DNA of 6,834 nt from Anaerolineales bacterium (GTDB taxonomy: Bacteria; Chloroflexota; Anaerolineae; Anaerolineales; Villigracilaceae). The stretch is from contig JANWWB010000344.1 of the NCBI GenBank assembly GCA_025056515.1, positions 1 through 6,834 of the forward strand, written 5' to 3'. Of this stretch, positions 1 to 6,120 are shown in pieces. The notes beneath the pieces were generated by a model. That model was not told the origin of the DNA. It worked only from the letters and a program-made list of their open reading frames with translations, and made no database searches. The position numbers and the translations under genes were made by a program. Numbering within the stretch: the first letter of the stretch is position 1; each line of letters opens with the position of its first letter.

Positions 1-1008
1 TTCCAAGTTTTGAAGCAAGGTTAAATCATCCCGATCGCGCCCGTAAAAGAGTAACCGTTCCCATAGCGGTGCTACCAGGGTGATGGTATGTTCCAGGATC
101 AGAACCGTAAAGACCATCGAGGCGGGGACGACAGCGGAGTAAACAACCCCAAAGAATTCGCCGAGTCTTCGGACGATGGTCATCACGGCCAGAGCAGCCG
201 AAGCAGTAACCGGGCCGCGCATCAGCCACTTAAACAGGCGGCTGCGCACCACGCGATCGGGCCAAGAGACGCCGAAGAAGGCGACCGCATATGCCATGAT
301 GACAATCAATATCCCAACCATCAGATTGAATATGAGAGCAATCCCCCAGAACAAGTAAGGATGTTGGGATGCAAACTGCGAACCGTAGAGCAGGTAGGGA
401 AACGATCCTAGGGCAGGGGCGATTGCCCCAGCAAGCAGGTAGAGCATACGCCGGCGTCCAAAGCGTGTTAGGATCTTTCGATAGGTTCGGATGAAGTTGC
501 TCCATGAAAGCACGATGAGCAAGATGTAATAGAAGGTGAAGATCTCTGTCCAAAAGGTTCGCTGTAGGTAAGGCGCTGGCGTGTTCTCTGCGACCAGTGG
601 CCCGAGGAGATACCCAAAGCCCAGCAGGAGCAAGAAGCCAGCGGAGAGCAGGTAAGTACTTCGCACCATCCAACGCCGTAAGGCATGGGAAGGTACGCCG
701 CTTGTGATGAGCAAAGCATCAGAGAAATGAAAATATGCCGGCGGTAAGAAGATGATTCCGAACCATTCTAGGCGCAAGAGTAGCTCGGTTGTTTCAAGCG
801 AGCTTGCAGAGCCGGCGAGCGCTTCGGCAGTGAAGACGATCACCACGCAAAGCAAGATGATTGCAAAGGAGCGCGCAACTCTATCGCGCAGGTTGAATGA
901 GAGAGCGTACAGGAACAGCGAAAAGGCGGTGATGGCAATGCCTGCGGTCAGAATATCATTGAGGGTGATAATCCCCATGAGTACTTGGTTGGTCCAATCG
1001 CTCAACAT
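1..1008 (-). CDS. 7TM-type membrane sensor protein, N-terminal part (runs off left edge)
   Basis: An open frame of 336 codons runs from ATG at 1008 to base 1 without a stop, so the C-terminus lies outside the window. The visible part is almost wholly membrane-embedded, with hydrophobic segments at about residues 18-40, 46-64, 80-100, 117-138, 155-172, 187-208, 217-247, 266-280 and 287-312. The stretch around residues 78-100 (LRLEWFGIIFLPPAYFHFSD) resembles the N-terminal 7TM region found on bacterial histidine kinases and related sensors. After the last helix comes a charged juxtamembrane segment (ERLLFYGRDRDDL) where a cytoplasmic signalling domain (GAF, kinase or cyclase) would be expected; that domain is inferred, not seen. 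The start is well fixed because an in-frame TAG lies three codons upstream. The ribosome site is weak (AGG). It follows the acetyltransferase gene by 21 bases, suggesting the same transcript. The family call is moderately secure; the output domain is unknown. Confidence 0.8.
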   Translation of the reverse strand, partial: MLSDWTNQVLMGIITLNDILTAGIAITAFSLFLYALSFNLRDRVARSFAIILLCVVIVFTAEALAGSASSLETTELLLRLEWFGIIFLPPAYFHFSDALLITSGVPSHALRRWMVRSTYLLSAGFLLLLGFGYLLGPLVAENTPAPYLQRTFWTEIFTFYYILLIVLSWSNFIRTYRKILTRFGRRRMLYLLAGAIAPALGSFPYLLYGSQFASQHPYLFWGIALIFNLMVGILIVIMAYAVAFFGVSWPDRVVRSRLFKWLMRGPVTASAALAVMTIVRRLGEFFGVVYSAVVPASMVFTVLILEHTITLVAPLWERLLFYGRDRDDLTLLQNLE

Positions 1009-1029
1009 CGAAACCTATCGAAATACAAT

Positions 1030-1569
1030 TTAGGAGATCGAGCGCACAAAGAAAAGCGCTACCTCTTGGCTTTCATAGTAAGTGTCATTATACCCGCAGA
1101 ATTCAAAACCCAGTTTTTGCGCCAGACGGATGGCCGGGATGTTTTTGTTGGTCATTTCAAGCATGATGCGGCTGTTCTGACGATTCCTCGCCCATTGTTG
1201 AGCAGCCAGCAGGAGCGCCAGACCTACCCCTTGTCTACGGTAGCGAGGCGCGACAACCAGGTCAGTTACCCAGGCTGTATACGGCAGGATTAAGTCATTA
1301 ATGCGCACATAACCGATCGGCGTATCGGCGATCAGCGCCGAAAGGAAACCGACCCTTTGATTCCAGCTTTCGCTCAGCGCAGCGACGGGGCGAGGGTATC
1401 GAACGGTAACCGGCCGAGGTAGGCGAATCTCACGAAAGGTGGTGCTCACTTGATTTCCTTCGAGTTGGATGTCCATTTGCCAGACGTATTCTGACTGGCA
1501 AGAGTGGTCAATTTGCATCAAAACAGGTAAGTCATCAACGAGGGTGGGACGGATCTGCACCTGGGGCAT
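1030..1569 (-). CDS. GNAT-family N-acetyltransferase
   Basis: A 179-residue cytoplasmic protein of the GCN5-related acetyltransferase family, which moves the acetyl group of acetyl-CoA onto an amine. The acetyl-CoA binding motif A is clear at residues 101-120, with the beta4 strand VTDLVVAP followed by RYRRQGVGLALL, carrying the (R/Q)-x-x-G-x-G/A pyrophosphate loop at R112-G116. Motif B is visible at about 136-156, with N141, N143, AIRLAQKLGF and a C-terminal Tyr-rich strand. The first 95 residues are less conserved and contain an extra segment (about 35-65) that may shape the substrate pocket. I chose ATG at 1569 over a TTG at 1590 because AAGGAG sits 4 bases upstream of it and the TTG overlaps the preceding gene. 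The gap to the preceding gene is 10 bases, so it is probably co-transcribed with punA. The substrate cannot be told; both protein and small-molecule acetylation are possible. Confidence 0.9.
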   Translation of the reverse strand: MPQVQIRPTLVDDLPVLMQIDHSCQSEYVWQMDIQLEGNQVSTTFREIRLPRPVTVRYPRPVAALSESWNQRVGFLSALIADTPIGYVRINDLILPYTAWVTDLVVAPRYRRQGVGLALLLAAQQWARNRQNSRIMLEMTNKNIPAIRLAQKLGFEFCGYNDTYYESQEVALFFVRSIS

Positions 1570-1573
1570 AGCT

Positions 1574-1579
1574 CTCCTT
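1574..1579 (-). promoter_or_regulatory. Ribosome binding site of the GNAT gene
   Basis: AAGGAG on the minus strand lies 4 bases before the ATG at 1569 and directly after the TAG stop of the preceding gene. It decides the start of the acetyltransferase against the upstream TTG at 1590. Confidence 0.8.
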
Positions 1580-2260
1580 CTAGGGGGCAACCACGCGCAC
1601 AGGAACGACGCAGGGAGGCAAAGCGTTCCCGGTGTTGTCTGTCACGACCAGACGAAGCAGGTAGTTCCCAGGGGTAAGCTCACGTGTATCCCAGAAGCCG
1701 AGCGCCTGATCTCGTTTGGGGTCGCGCGAGGCCTGAATGGCCGTCCAGAGTTCGGACCCAACGGGTGCGAATTCGTACTTGTAGAAACCAAAGTTCGGAA
1801 TGTCGGCGGTGCCTTTGATGGTGATGCTGCCGCGAATTTCCTCTCCTGGCTTGGGTTCGCTAATCATGATTTGGCCGGGGATACAACCGCTAACTTCCAG
1901 AGTAGCGGTTGGGAGAGGGGTCGCTAGACCTAAATTCTGGAGCAATTCGGGTGGTAATGTGCTGGTCGGTAAGACGGAAAGCGAACGCGTTGCCTGTCCC
2001 ATCTGCACATTTGCCGGTAGGGCTGGCCAGAGAAAGACTGTCGCAAAAAAGATCGAAAATGCCAACACGGTCAACAGCGAGAGAGAAGCGATAGCAGCAT
2101 TGAGATGATGTTGGGCGATTTCTTTTTCTAAACTAAAAAGGGCGTTTCGTTTTTCTTCCAGCGCTTTTCCCAGATGACGAATCGCAAATATAGCTCCTAA
2201 CAGCAGGAGCAAGTAGAGCAGGACATCGTATTGATGGAGGAAGGCCAAGACTTCGTACAT
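1580..2260 (-). CDS. Two-helix membrane protein with extracytoplasmic Ig-like domain, function unknown
   Basis: A 226-residue protein I do not recognise by name. A first membrane helix spans about residues 12-29, then comes a charged cytoplasmic segment with coiled-coil character (about 30-54, with KALEEKRNALFSLEKEI), then a second helix at about 57-80. The rest would be outside the membrane: a Thr/Pro-rich linker (about 90-122), then a compact beta-rich domain from C126 to the end. That domain has an Ig/FN3-like layout, with GSITIKGTAD, a central YKYEFAP strand, and a LTPGNYLLRLVVTD hairpin of the kind ending many such domains. C126 and C217 bracket the domain and could form a disulfide. The start is 7 bases after the punA stop with no good Shine-Dalgarno, which suggests translational coupling. 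A role in envelope or surface-ligand binding is only inference; the link with purine salvage may be positional. Confidence 0.8.
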   Translation of the reverse strand: MYEVLAFLHQYDVLLYLLLLLGAIFAIRHLGKALEEKRNALFSLEKEIAQHHLNAAIASLSLLTVLAFSIFFATVFLWPALPANVQMGQATRSLSVLPTSTLPPELLQNLGLATPLPTATLEVSGCIPGQIMISEPKPGEEIRGSITIKGTADIPNFGFYKYEFAPVGSELWTAIQASRDPKRDQALGFWDTRELTPGNYLLRLVVTDNTGNALPPCVVPVRVVAP

Positions 2261-2267
2261 CTGGGCG

Positions 2268-3098
2268 TTACAGCGTCTGCAAGACTCCGCGAATCAAAGT
2301 TTCAAGCTTAGGAACCAAAATGCGCCCGGCCTCGAGAACTTCTTCATGGGTGGTGATGGTGTTGCCATCCAGGTTGGCTTTGTTGCTGATGCCTGAAAAA
2401 CCGAGGACGCGCGTGCCCCCATGCCGAGCGACGATGACTTCCGGCACGGTGGACATGCCCACGGCGTCGGCTCCGGCCAGGCGCAAGAAGCGAAGGTCAG
2501 CCGGGCTTTCGAACGAAGGGCCGCTCAGACCCACATAAACGCCTTCCCGCAAAACGAGATTGGCGCGTTGGGCAACCTGACGTGCAATGTTGCACAATTC
2601 CCGGTCGTAGGCTTGGCTCATATCGGGGAAACGTGGCCCGAATTCGTCCAGATTTGGTCCAATCAATGGGTTCAACCCGGCCATACCGACCAGATTGAGA
2701 TGATCGGTGATGAGCATCACATCGCCTGGGACAAAATCGGGATTAATGGCGCCGGCGGCATTGGTGATTATCAAGATTTCAATCCCCAGCCGCTGCATCA
2801 CGCGCACCGGCAGGGTGACCTGCTGCATCGTATACCCTTCATAATAATGGATTCGTCCCTGCATGACCATGACGTCCTGTCCTTCAAGCTCGCCGATCAC
2901 CAAACGTCCACTATGACCAATGACGGTTGAGGTTGGCCAGCCGGGAATTTCCGAATAGGGAATGATTACCGGATGCTGCACACTCTCGGCCAGGCTCCCT
3001 AGACCACTTCCTAAGATGATCCCAATTCGTGGTTTTCGCTCTAGTCGTTCTTTCACTGCTTGGGTGGCTTTGTCTATCATTTCGATGGTGATATACAT
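2268..3098 (-). CDS. punA: Purine nucleoside phosphorylase, trimeric (class I) type
   Basis: A 276-residue cytosolic enzyme that cleaves inosine and guanosine (and their deoxy forms) with phosphate, giving the free base and (deoxy)ribose-1-phosphate for purine salvage. The family marks are all present: the phosphate loop GSGLG at 30-34, GHSG with H62, GRIHYYEGY at 81-89 (R82, H84), TNAAGAIN at 112-119, DHLNL at 132-136, GPSFES at 193-198 (E197, which holds the purine), VGMSTVPE at 213-220 (M215, ribose contact), and ISNKANLDG with N239, equivalent to the specificity-determining Asn of 6-oxopurine enzymes. H251 follows at the 5'-OH site. Length matches the usual 270-290 residues. The Asn makes inosine/guanosine more likely than methylthioadenosine as substrate. 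The start at 3098 is supported by AAGGAG 6 bases upstream. It is the first gene of an apparent four-gene run. No key residue is missing. Confidence 0.96.
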   Translation of the reverse strand: MYITIEMIDKATQAVKERLERKPRIGIILGSGLGSLAESVQHPVIIPYSEIPGWPTSTVIGHSGRLVIGELEGQDVMVMQGRIHYYEGYTMQQVTLPVRVMQRLGIEILIITNAAGAINPDFVPGDVMLITDHLNLVGMAGLNPLIGPNLDEFGPRFPDMSQAYDRELCNIARQVAQRANLVLREGVYVGLSGPSFESPADLRFLRLAGADAVGMSTVPEVIVARHGGTRVLGFSGISNKANLDGNTITTHEEVLEAGRILVPKLETLIRGVLQTL

Positions 3099-3104
3099 GT
3101 ACTA

Positions 3105-3110
3105 CTCCTT
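3105..3110 (-). promoter_or_regulatory. Ribosome binding site of punA
   Basis: AAGGAG on the minus strand, 6 bases before the ATG at 3098. It is the strongest Shine-Dalgarno in the window and supports this start over the internal ATG at codon 7. Confidence 0.85.
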
Positions 3111-3202
3111 GACTTGTTGAGAAATGGTCTGGCGCGTCGGAGAAACTCATGCGTTCCTGGCTTTCTAAGGCTTTCCTCAAACCCCGGCGCGTAACCGCGT
3201 GA

Positions 3203-3211
3203 ATTATACCA
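3203..3211 (-). promoter_or_regulatory. Candidate extended -10 promoter for the punA run
   Basis: On the minus strand the sequence TGGTATAAT gives a perfect TATAAT box (3203-3208) with the TG dinucleotide one base upstream (3210-3211), which is the extended -10 pattern of sigma70-type promoters. No good -35 hexamer is found 16-18 bases further upstream, as is usual for extended -10 promoters. Transcription would start near 3196 and give a leader of about 100 bases before punA. Two ACGCG copies lie just downstream of the box, around 3188-3200. It is placed logically, before the first gene of a tight run, but it falls in a stretch that may be old coding sequence, so chance occurrence is possible. 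Confidence 0.5.
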
Positions 3212-3236
3212 AGCCTCAGGGCATCTCTGGTCGAGC

Positions 3237-3587
3237 TTACAGCGCTTTGCCAAGGCATACCGCGAGACGATAAGAAACGGCGCATGGAGCAGAATCCAGG
3301 AATCCCGTCGCCGGCGCTTGTACCGGGCAAATGGTTAGGGAGATTATCCCAATCAGAAGGCCGTTGAAACTTTGCATCCACAGCAGTGACCAATTGACGG
3401 CGGAAAGGCAAAGAGAAGCACGGTCAAGGAGATGAGGAAGCATACAAAAAGCAACGGCACAAAGCCCGATACGAAAAACGATGTGAAAGATTCCACGCTT
3501 CCACCGGATTCCAGAAGGCAATGACTACCAAGGGTAAAAGCCAAGGGCCTCCCCCCTTTGAAAGACAAAGTCCATCTTTTAGCTAAC
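3237..3587 (-). pseudogene. Frame-hopping hydrophobic region, possible remnant of a membrane-protein gene
   Basis: No intact gene is found between the TAG at 3588 and punA. All three minus-strand frames carry coding-like hydrophobic pieces that break off. One frame (3582 to 3424) reads WLLPLVVIAFWNPVEAW and then LCRCFLY. A second (3568 to 3353) reads FFVSGFVPLLFVCFLISLTV. A third (3521 to 3237) reads SFNGLLIGIISLTICPV. A later stretch of the second frame (from 3334 on) reads SWILLHAPFLIVSRYALAKR. Read one after another these look like consecutive helices of one polytopic protein hit by several small indels, with a run of six G at 3551-3556 as one weak point. The family is not identified. T-rich strands give hydrophobic translations in several frames by chance, so confidence is low. 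Bases 3099-3236 hold only the punA leader. Confidence 0.3.
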
Positions 3588-3976
3588 CTAGTCCCACAGT
3601 AAGACCACTGTGCTGTACCACAAGAAACGTTTTGTCAGAACGACCAGCCTGTATCGTTCAGGGATGACCGTCGTTTGGGTCACGATATGAATAAAGTTGA
3701 AGGCAAAAAAGCTGCAAAGATACGTCCCAGGCGGCAGCCAACACCACAATCGAGATAAGAACGCCAAGCATCACTAGCTGAAGGGAGGCATTCAAACGGC
3801 ATGGGCGCTCTGGTAGTCAAAGAGAGCGTTGGCAAGGTAAACTGCAAATCTGCCGCTGGGTGTGAATGACCCAAGCCATGGGGCGTTCGGAAGGGCAGGA
3901 TTGCCAGAATCAGGATGAACAGCAGGGTAGAAAATCGGTGGGTGTTTCGGTTTTCGAGTCGGTCATAGCAGGACAT
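3588..3976 (-). pseudogene. Small membrane protein gene, apparently broken by two single-base shifts
   Basis: ATG at 3976 lies 4 bases after the stop of the amylase gene, so it reads as the next gene in that operon. The first frame gives a basic start, a hydrophobic signal or anchor (FSTLLFILILAILPF, residues 15-29) and a His/Pro-rich segment with GHSHPAADLQ. As it stands this frame ends at 3680 after 98 codons with unconvincing sequence. Skipping one base near 3783-3796 moves to a frame with a clear membrane helix, LQLVMLGVLISIVVLAAAW. Skipping one T in the run of six at 3705-3710 then continues as LFAFNFIHIVTQTTVIPERY and ends ERYRLVVLTKRFLWYSTVVL... at a TAG at 3588. The restored product would be about 128 residues with two or three hydrophobic segments. 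I do not recognise the family. Decay, sequencing error in homopolymers, or a genuine 98-residue product are all open. Confidence 0.45.
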
Positions 3977-3980
3977 CTTG

Positions 3981-5369
3981 TTAGCCGAGCCATGTTCCCT
4001 GCCATGCAGGGAGATGTAAGGTGATTTTGTTATCCATCACCACATAACTTTGGCGGTCAATCAGCCCATGCACCATACGTCCGTTTTCCCAGCCAAGTGT
4101 TTCGCACGGGATCTCGATGCGGCGAGCATGGCTCGAAGCGTTCAATACAGCGAGCACTCTTTCCTCTCCCAGCTGCCGTCCAAAAGCATAGAGGCGGTTT
4201 TCTGCTAGCAGGGGGATGAAATCACCGCGTCGCAGGCTGGGGTAGCGTTTCCGCAGCGCAATCAGCGTCTTGACCCATTGACGCAAATCTTGATCCCAGA
4301 CCGATTCGTGCCAGGGGAAGGCACGCCGGTTATCTGGGTCTTTGCCTCCTTCGAGGCCGATTTCATCGCCGTAATAGATGGCCGGGGCGCCTGGAAATGC
4401 CATTTGAAAGAGAAAGGCCAATTTGAGTTTTTCGATGTCTCCGCCAACGGCCGTCTTGAAACGCTCGGTGTCGTGACTATCTAGAGGGACATACATGGCA
4501 TAAAGGTTCTCACGACGGTAGGCGCGGAAGAGCGTTTGAATCCGTTCGCTGAATTGATGCGCGTCTTCGCGCTCTTGGAAGAAAGCTAAGAGTGCCTCGC
4601 GCACAGGATAATTCATGAGGCTGTCAAAATGGCGGTCATCTACCCAGCGTGGGTTGACGTCCCAAATTTCACCAATCAAGCAAGCATCGCGATTGGCGGA
4701 ACGGACCACTCGGCGGAATTCGGCCCAAAAGGAGTCCTCCTCAATTTCATTGGGGACGTCTAATCGCCAACCATCGGCGCCTTGTTCAATCCAGTAGCGT
4801 GCCACACTCAAGAGATATTTACGAACAGGAGGGTGGGCGATGTTGAACTTCGGAAGGGATTTGTAGTTCCACCAAGCGAGGTAGTTCTGTGCTTCGCCGG
4901 GACCGTATGCGTCGAGTGGAAAACGTTTGATGTGAAACCATTCCTTATACGGTGAGTGTTCGCCGTTTTCTAATACGTCTACAAAGGCGAAGAAACCGCG
5001 ACCGCAGTGATTGAAAACCCCATCTAGAATAATCCTCACGCCGTTGCGATGGGCGGTCTCAACCAGCGCGTGAAAGTCCTCCAGAGTACCCAGTTTGGGA
5101 TCGATTTTGAAATAATCGCTGACGTTATAGCGGTGGGTAGATGGAGCGGCAAAGATAGGGTTGAGATAGATGGCATTGATGCCCAAGTCGAGCAAATAAT
5201 CGAAGTGCTGGAGGATGCCGCGTAGGTCACCACCTTGAAATCCCCATATGGTCGGAGGCGACCCCCACTTTTGTACATTTGGTGGGTCGTTCTCGCGGTC
5301 ACCGTTGGCGAAGCGGTCAGGGAAGATGTGGTAGAAGATTGCATCCTGGAGCCAGTAGGGAGGAGTCAT
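3981..5369 (-). CDS. GH13 alpha-glucan hydrolase, neopullulanase/cyclomaltodextrinase-like
   Basis: A 462-residue enzyme of the alpha-amylase family that would hydrolyse alpha-1,4 (and possibly alpha-1,6) bonds in maltodextrins, cyclodextrins or pullulan. No signal peptide is seen, so it is probably cytoplasmic. It opens directly with the barrel (FYHIFPDRFANGD, 12-24; GFQGGDLRGI, 43-52). The conserved regions are in order: DGVFNH at 116-121; LPKFN at 172-176, close to the MPKLN mark of the neopullulanase subgroup (GH13_20); GWRLDVPNE at 200-208 with nucleophile D204; GEIWD with acid/base E234; LDSHDTER with D300; and PAIYYGDEIGL at 329-339. A C-terminal beta domain occupies about 385-462. The family usually has an N-terminal CBM34 domain and about 580 residues; here it is absent. 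ATG at 5369 was chosen because the barrel starts at once and it lies 13 bases after the preceding stop. A TTG at 5420 would add 17 unlikely residues overlapping that gene. Exact specificity is not determinable. Confidence 0.93.
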   Translation of the reverse strand: MTPPYWLQDAIFYHIFPDRFANGDRENDPPNVQKWGSPPTIWGFQGGDLRGILQHFDYLLDLGINAIYLNPIFAAPSTHRYNVSDYFKIDPKLGTLEDFHALVETAHRNGVRIILDGVFNHCGRGFFAFVDVLENGEHSPYKEWFHIKRFPLDAYGPGEAQNYLAWWNYKSLPKFNIAHPPVRKYLLSVARYWIEQGADGWRLDVPNEIEEDSFWAEFRRVVRSANRDACLIGEIWDVNPRWVDDRHFDSLMNYPVREALLAFFQEREDAHQFSERIQTLFRAYRRENLYAMYVPLDSHDTERFKTAVGGDIEKLKLAFLFQMAFPGAPAIYYGDEIGLEGGKDPDNRRAFPWHESVWDQDLRQWVKTLIALRKRYPSLRRGDFIPLLAENRLYAFGRQLGEERVLAVLNASSHARRIEIPCETLGWENGRMVHGLIDRQSYVVMDNKITLHLPAWQGTWLG

Positions 5370-5382
5370 GGTGATGCTGTTT

Positions 5383-6045
5383 TCAGGGAGTAGGGTTGAT
5401 AAAGAGTGAAAGGGCGCCAATCCAGGCGAGGGTGGAGAAAAAGACCAGCCATTCTAGGGTTGGGAGCCAGCGAAAGCGCGGGCGTGGTCCACTGGGGCCG
5501 ATACCTAATGTGGCATCCGCTTGTTTTTGGCGCATACGAATTGTCAACAAGATAAGAAAAGCCAAATAGGTCAAGATGCCGAACGCGTTGAGAAGAGCTA
5601 AACCGCGCGGTAGGACAAGACGATCGGCCGGTTGGAATACGATCGCTGCGCCGAAGGCAAATAGCATGACCAAACCGGCGCGGAAGAACGTCAAGGCAGC
5701 GCGCACGTGACCTTCCAAGCGATTCACCGGGAATAGTCCGACTGCCGAGGCGCCAAGCGAAGCGATGATGCCTGCAGTAGCACCCAACCAGCCGAAGAAG
5801 CTATCAAGCAGAAAGCCAAGCAAAACGGTTGCCGGGAGGAGGCAAAGCCCAGCGGCAATCAGGCTGAGGTTGAAAACCCGTGCCCCTTGCGAGACACCCT
5901 CCTCGCCCAATTCCGAAATGAAGTAACTGAAAAGTGAGAATCGTTCTCCATGTTTGCCTCGATAAACCAAGGCGGCGTAGAGAACTGAGAATGTCACAAT
6001 GAATGTGCCGGTCAATCCGAGAATTCGCAGGAGTAGAATGTGCAT
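5383..6045 (-). CDS. DUF998-family six-helix membrane protein
   Basis: A 220-residue integral membrane protein with hydrophobic segments at about residues 4-28, 57-80, 84-106, 118-137, 148-169 and 197-216. The pattern fits DUF998: FISELG at 42-47 after the first helix, RVFNLSLIAAGLCLL at the start of the second, and GLFPVNRLEGHVRAALTFF at 103-121, where the conserved H113 follows a glycine-phenylalanine-proline turn. The biochemical role of this family is unknown to me, and I do not assign one. A basic loop (170-193, with RMRQKQ and RPRFRW) should face the cytoplasm. It sits 13 bases upstream of the GH13 gene, so the two are probably one transcript, but this does not show that it handles sugars. 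The start at 6045 has no Shine-Dalgarno and lies 7 bases after a consensus -10 box, which fits leaderless translation. Confidence 0.85.
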   Translation of the reverse strand: MHILLLRILGLTGTFIVTFSVLYAALVYRGKHGERFSLFSYFISELGEEGVSQGARVFNLSLIAAGLCLLPATVLLGFLLDSFFGWLGATAGIIASLGASAVGLFPVNRLEGHVRAALTFFRAGLVMLFAFGAAIVFQPADRLVLPRGLALLNAFGILTYLAFLILLTIRMRQKQADATLGIGPSGPRPRFRWLPTLEWLVFFSTLAWIGALSLFINPTP

Positions 6046-6052
6046 GGGCGCA

Positions 6053-6058
6053 ATTATA
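6053..6058 (-). promoter_or_regulatory. Candidate -10 box giving a leaderless mRNA for the DUF998-GH13 pair
   Basis: The minus strand carries a perfect TATAAT ending 7 bases before the ATG at 6045. With the usual 6-8 base distance from -10 box to start site, transcription would begin at or right beside the A of the start codon. The best -35 candidate 17 bases upstream (TAGGCG) is poor, matching three of six positions. It lies in the 75-base gap after the lipoprotein gene, the largest gap among the right-hand genes, and no Shine-Dalgarno precedes the ATG. Both points support it. Confidence 0.55.
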
Positions 6059-6120
6059 GTCGCTCTACCGGTATCCGCCTAAAATTGATTTGGAAGACAA
6101 GCTGAGCGTATGCTGATGAG

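Noticed and set aside
230..1033. Several ORFs of 60-150 codons on both strands in the left kilobase.
   Set aside because: They are shadows of the open 336-codon sensor frame, which has no stop in the window and shows consistent membrane-protein character throughout.
1087..1092. TATAAT on the minus strand upstream of the 7TM sensor gene, considered as its promoter.
   Set aside because: It lies inside the GNAT coding sequence (codons for Gly-Tyr-Asn), has no TG extension and no -35, and the sensor gene already fits the operon.
2911..3411. Minus-strand ORF of 166 codons overlapping the start of punA.
   Set aside because: It runs through punA codons in another frame, and its composition is Arg/Ser-rich without domains. 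It is a shadow in its left part and part of the frame-hopping region in its right part.
3541..3556. Short repeat of CCCTTGG and the G6 run, considered as a repeat element or slippery site.
   Set aside because: The repeat is only 7 bases and occurs twice; no downstream gene frame makes use of a slip there.
3595..3612. Perfect 6-bp inverted repeat (CACAGT, 6-base loop, ACTGTG) near the end of the broken membrane gene, considered as a terminator.
   Set aside because: The stem is short and not GC-rich, and neither strand has a T run after it. It also falls inside the restored reading frame.
3804..3971. Alternative minus-strand frame of about 55 codons across the start of the broken gene, ending LANALFDYQSAHAV.
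   Set aside because: It has no start codon after the upstream stop and competes with a frame that has an ATG 4 bases after the amylase stop and a signal-like helix.
5370..5420. TTG at 5420 as the start of the GH13 gene.
   Set aside because: It would add 17 residues unlike the family and overlap the DUF998 gene by 38 bases. The ATG at 5369 begins right at the conserved barrel.
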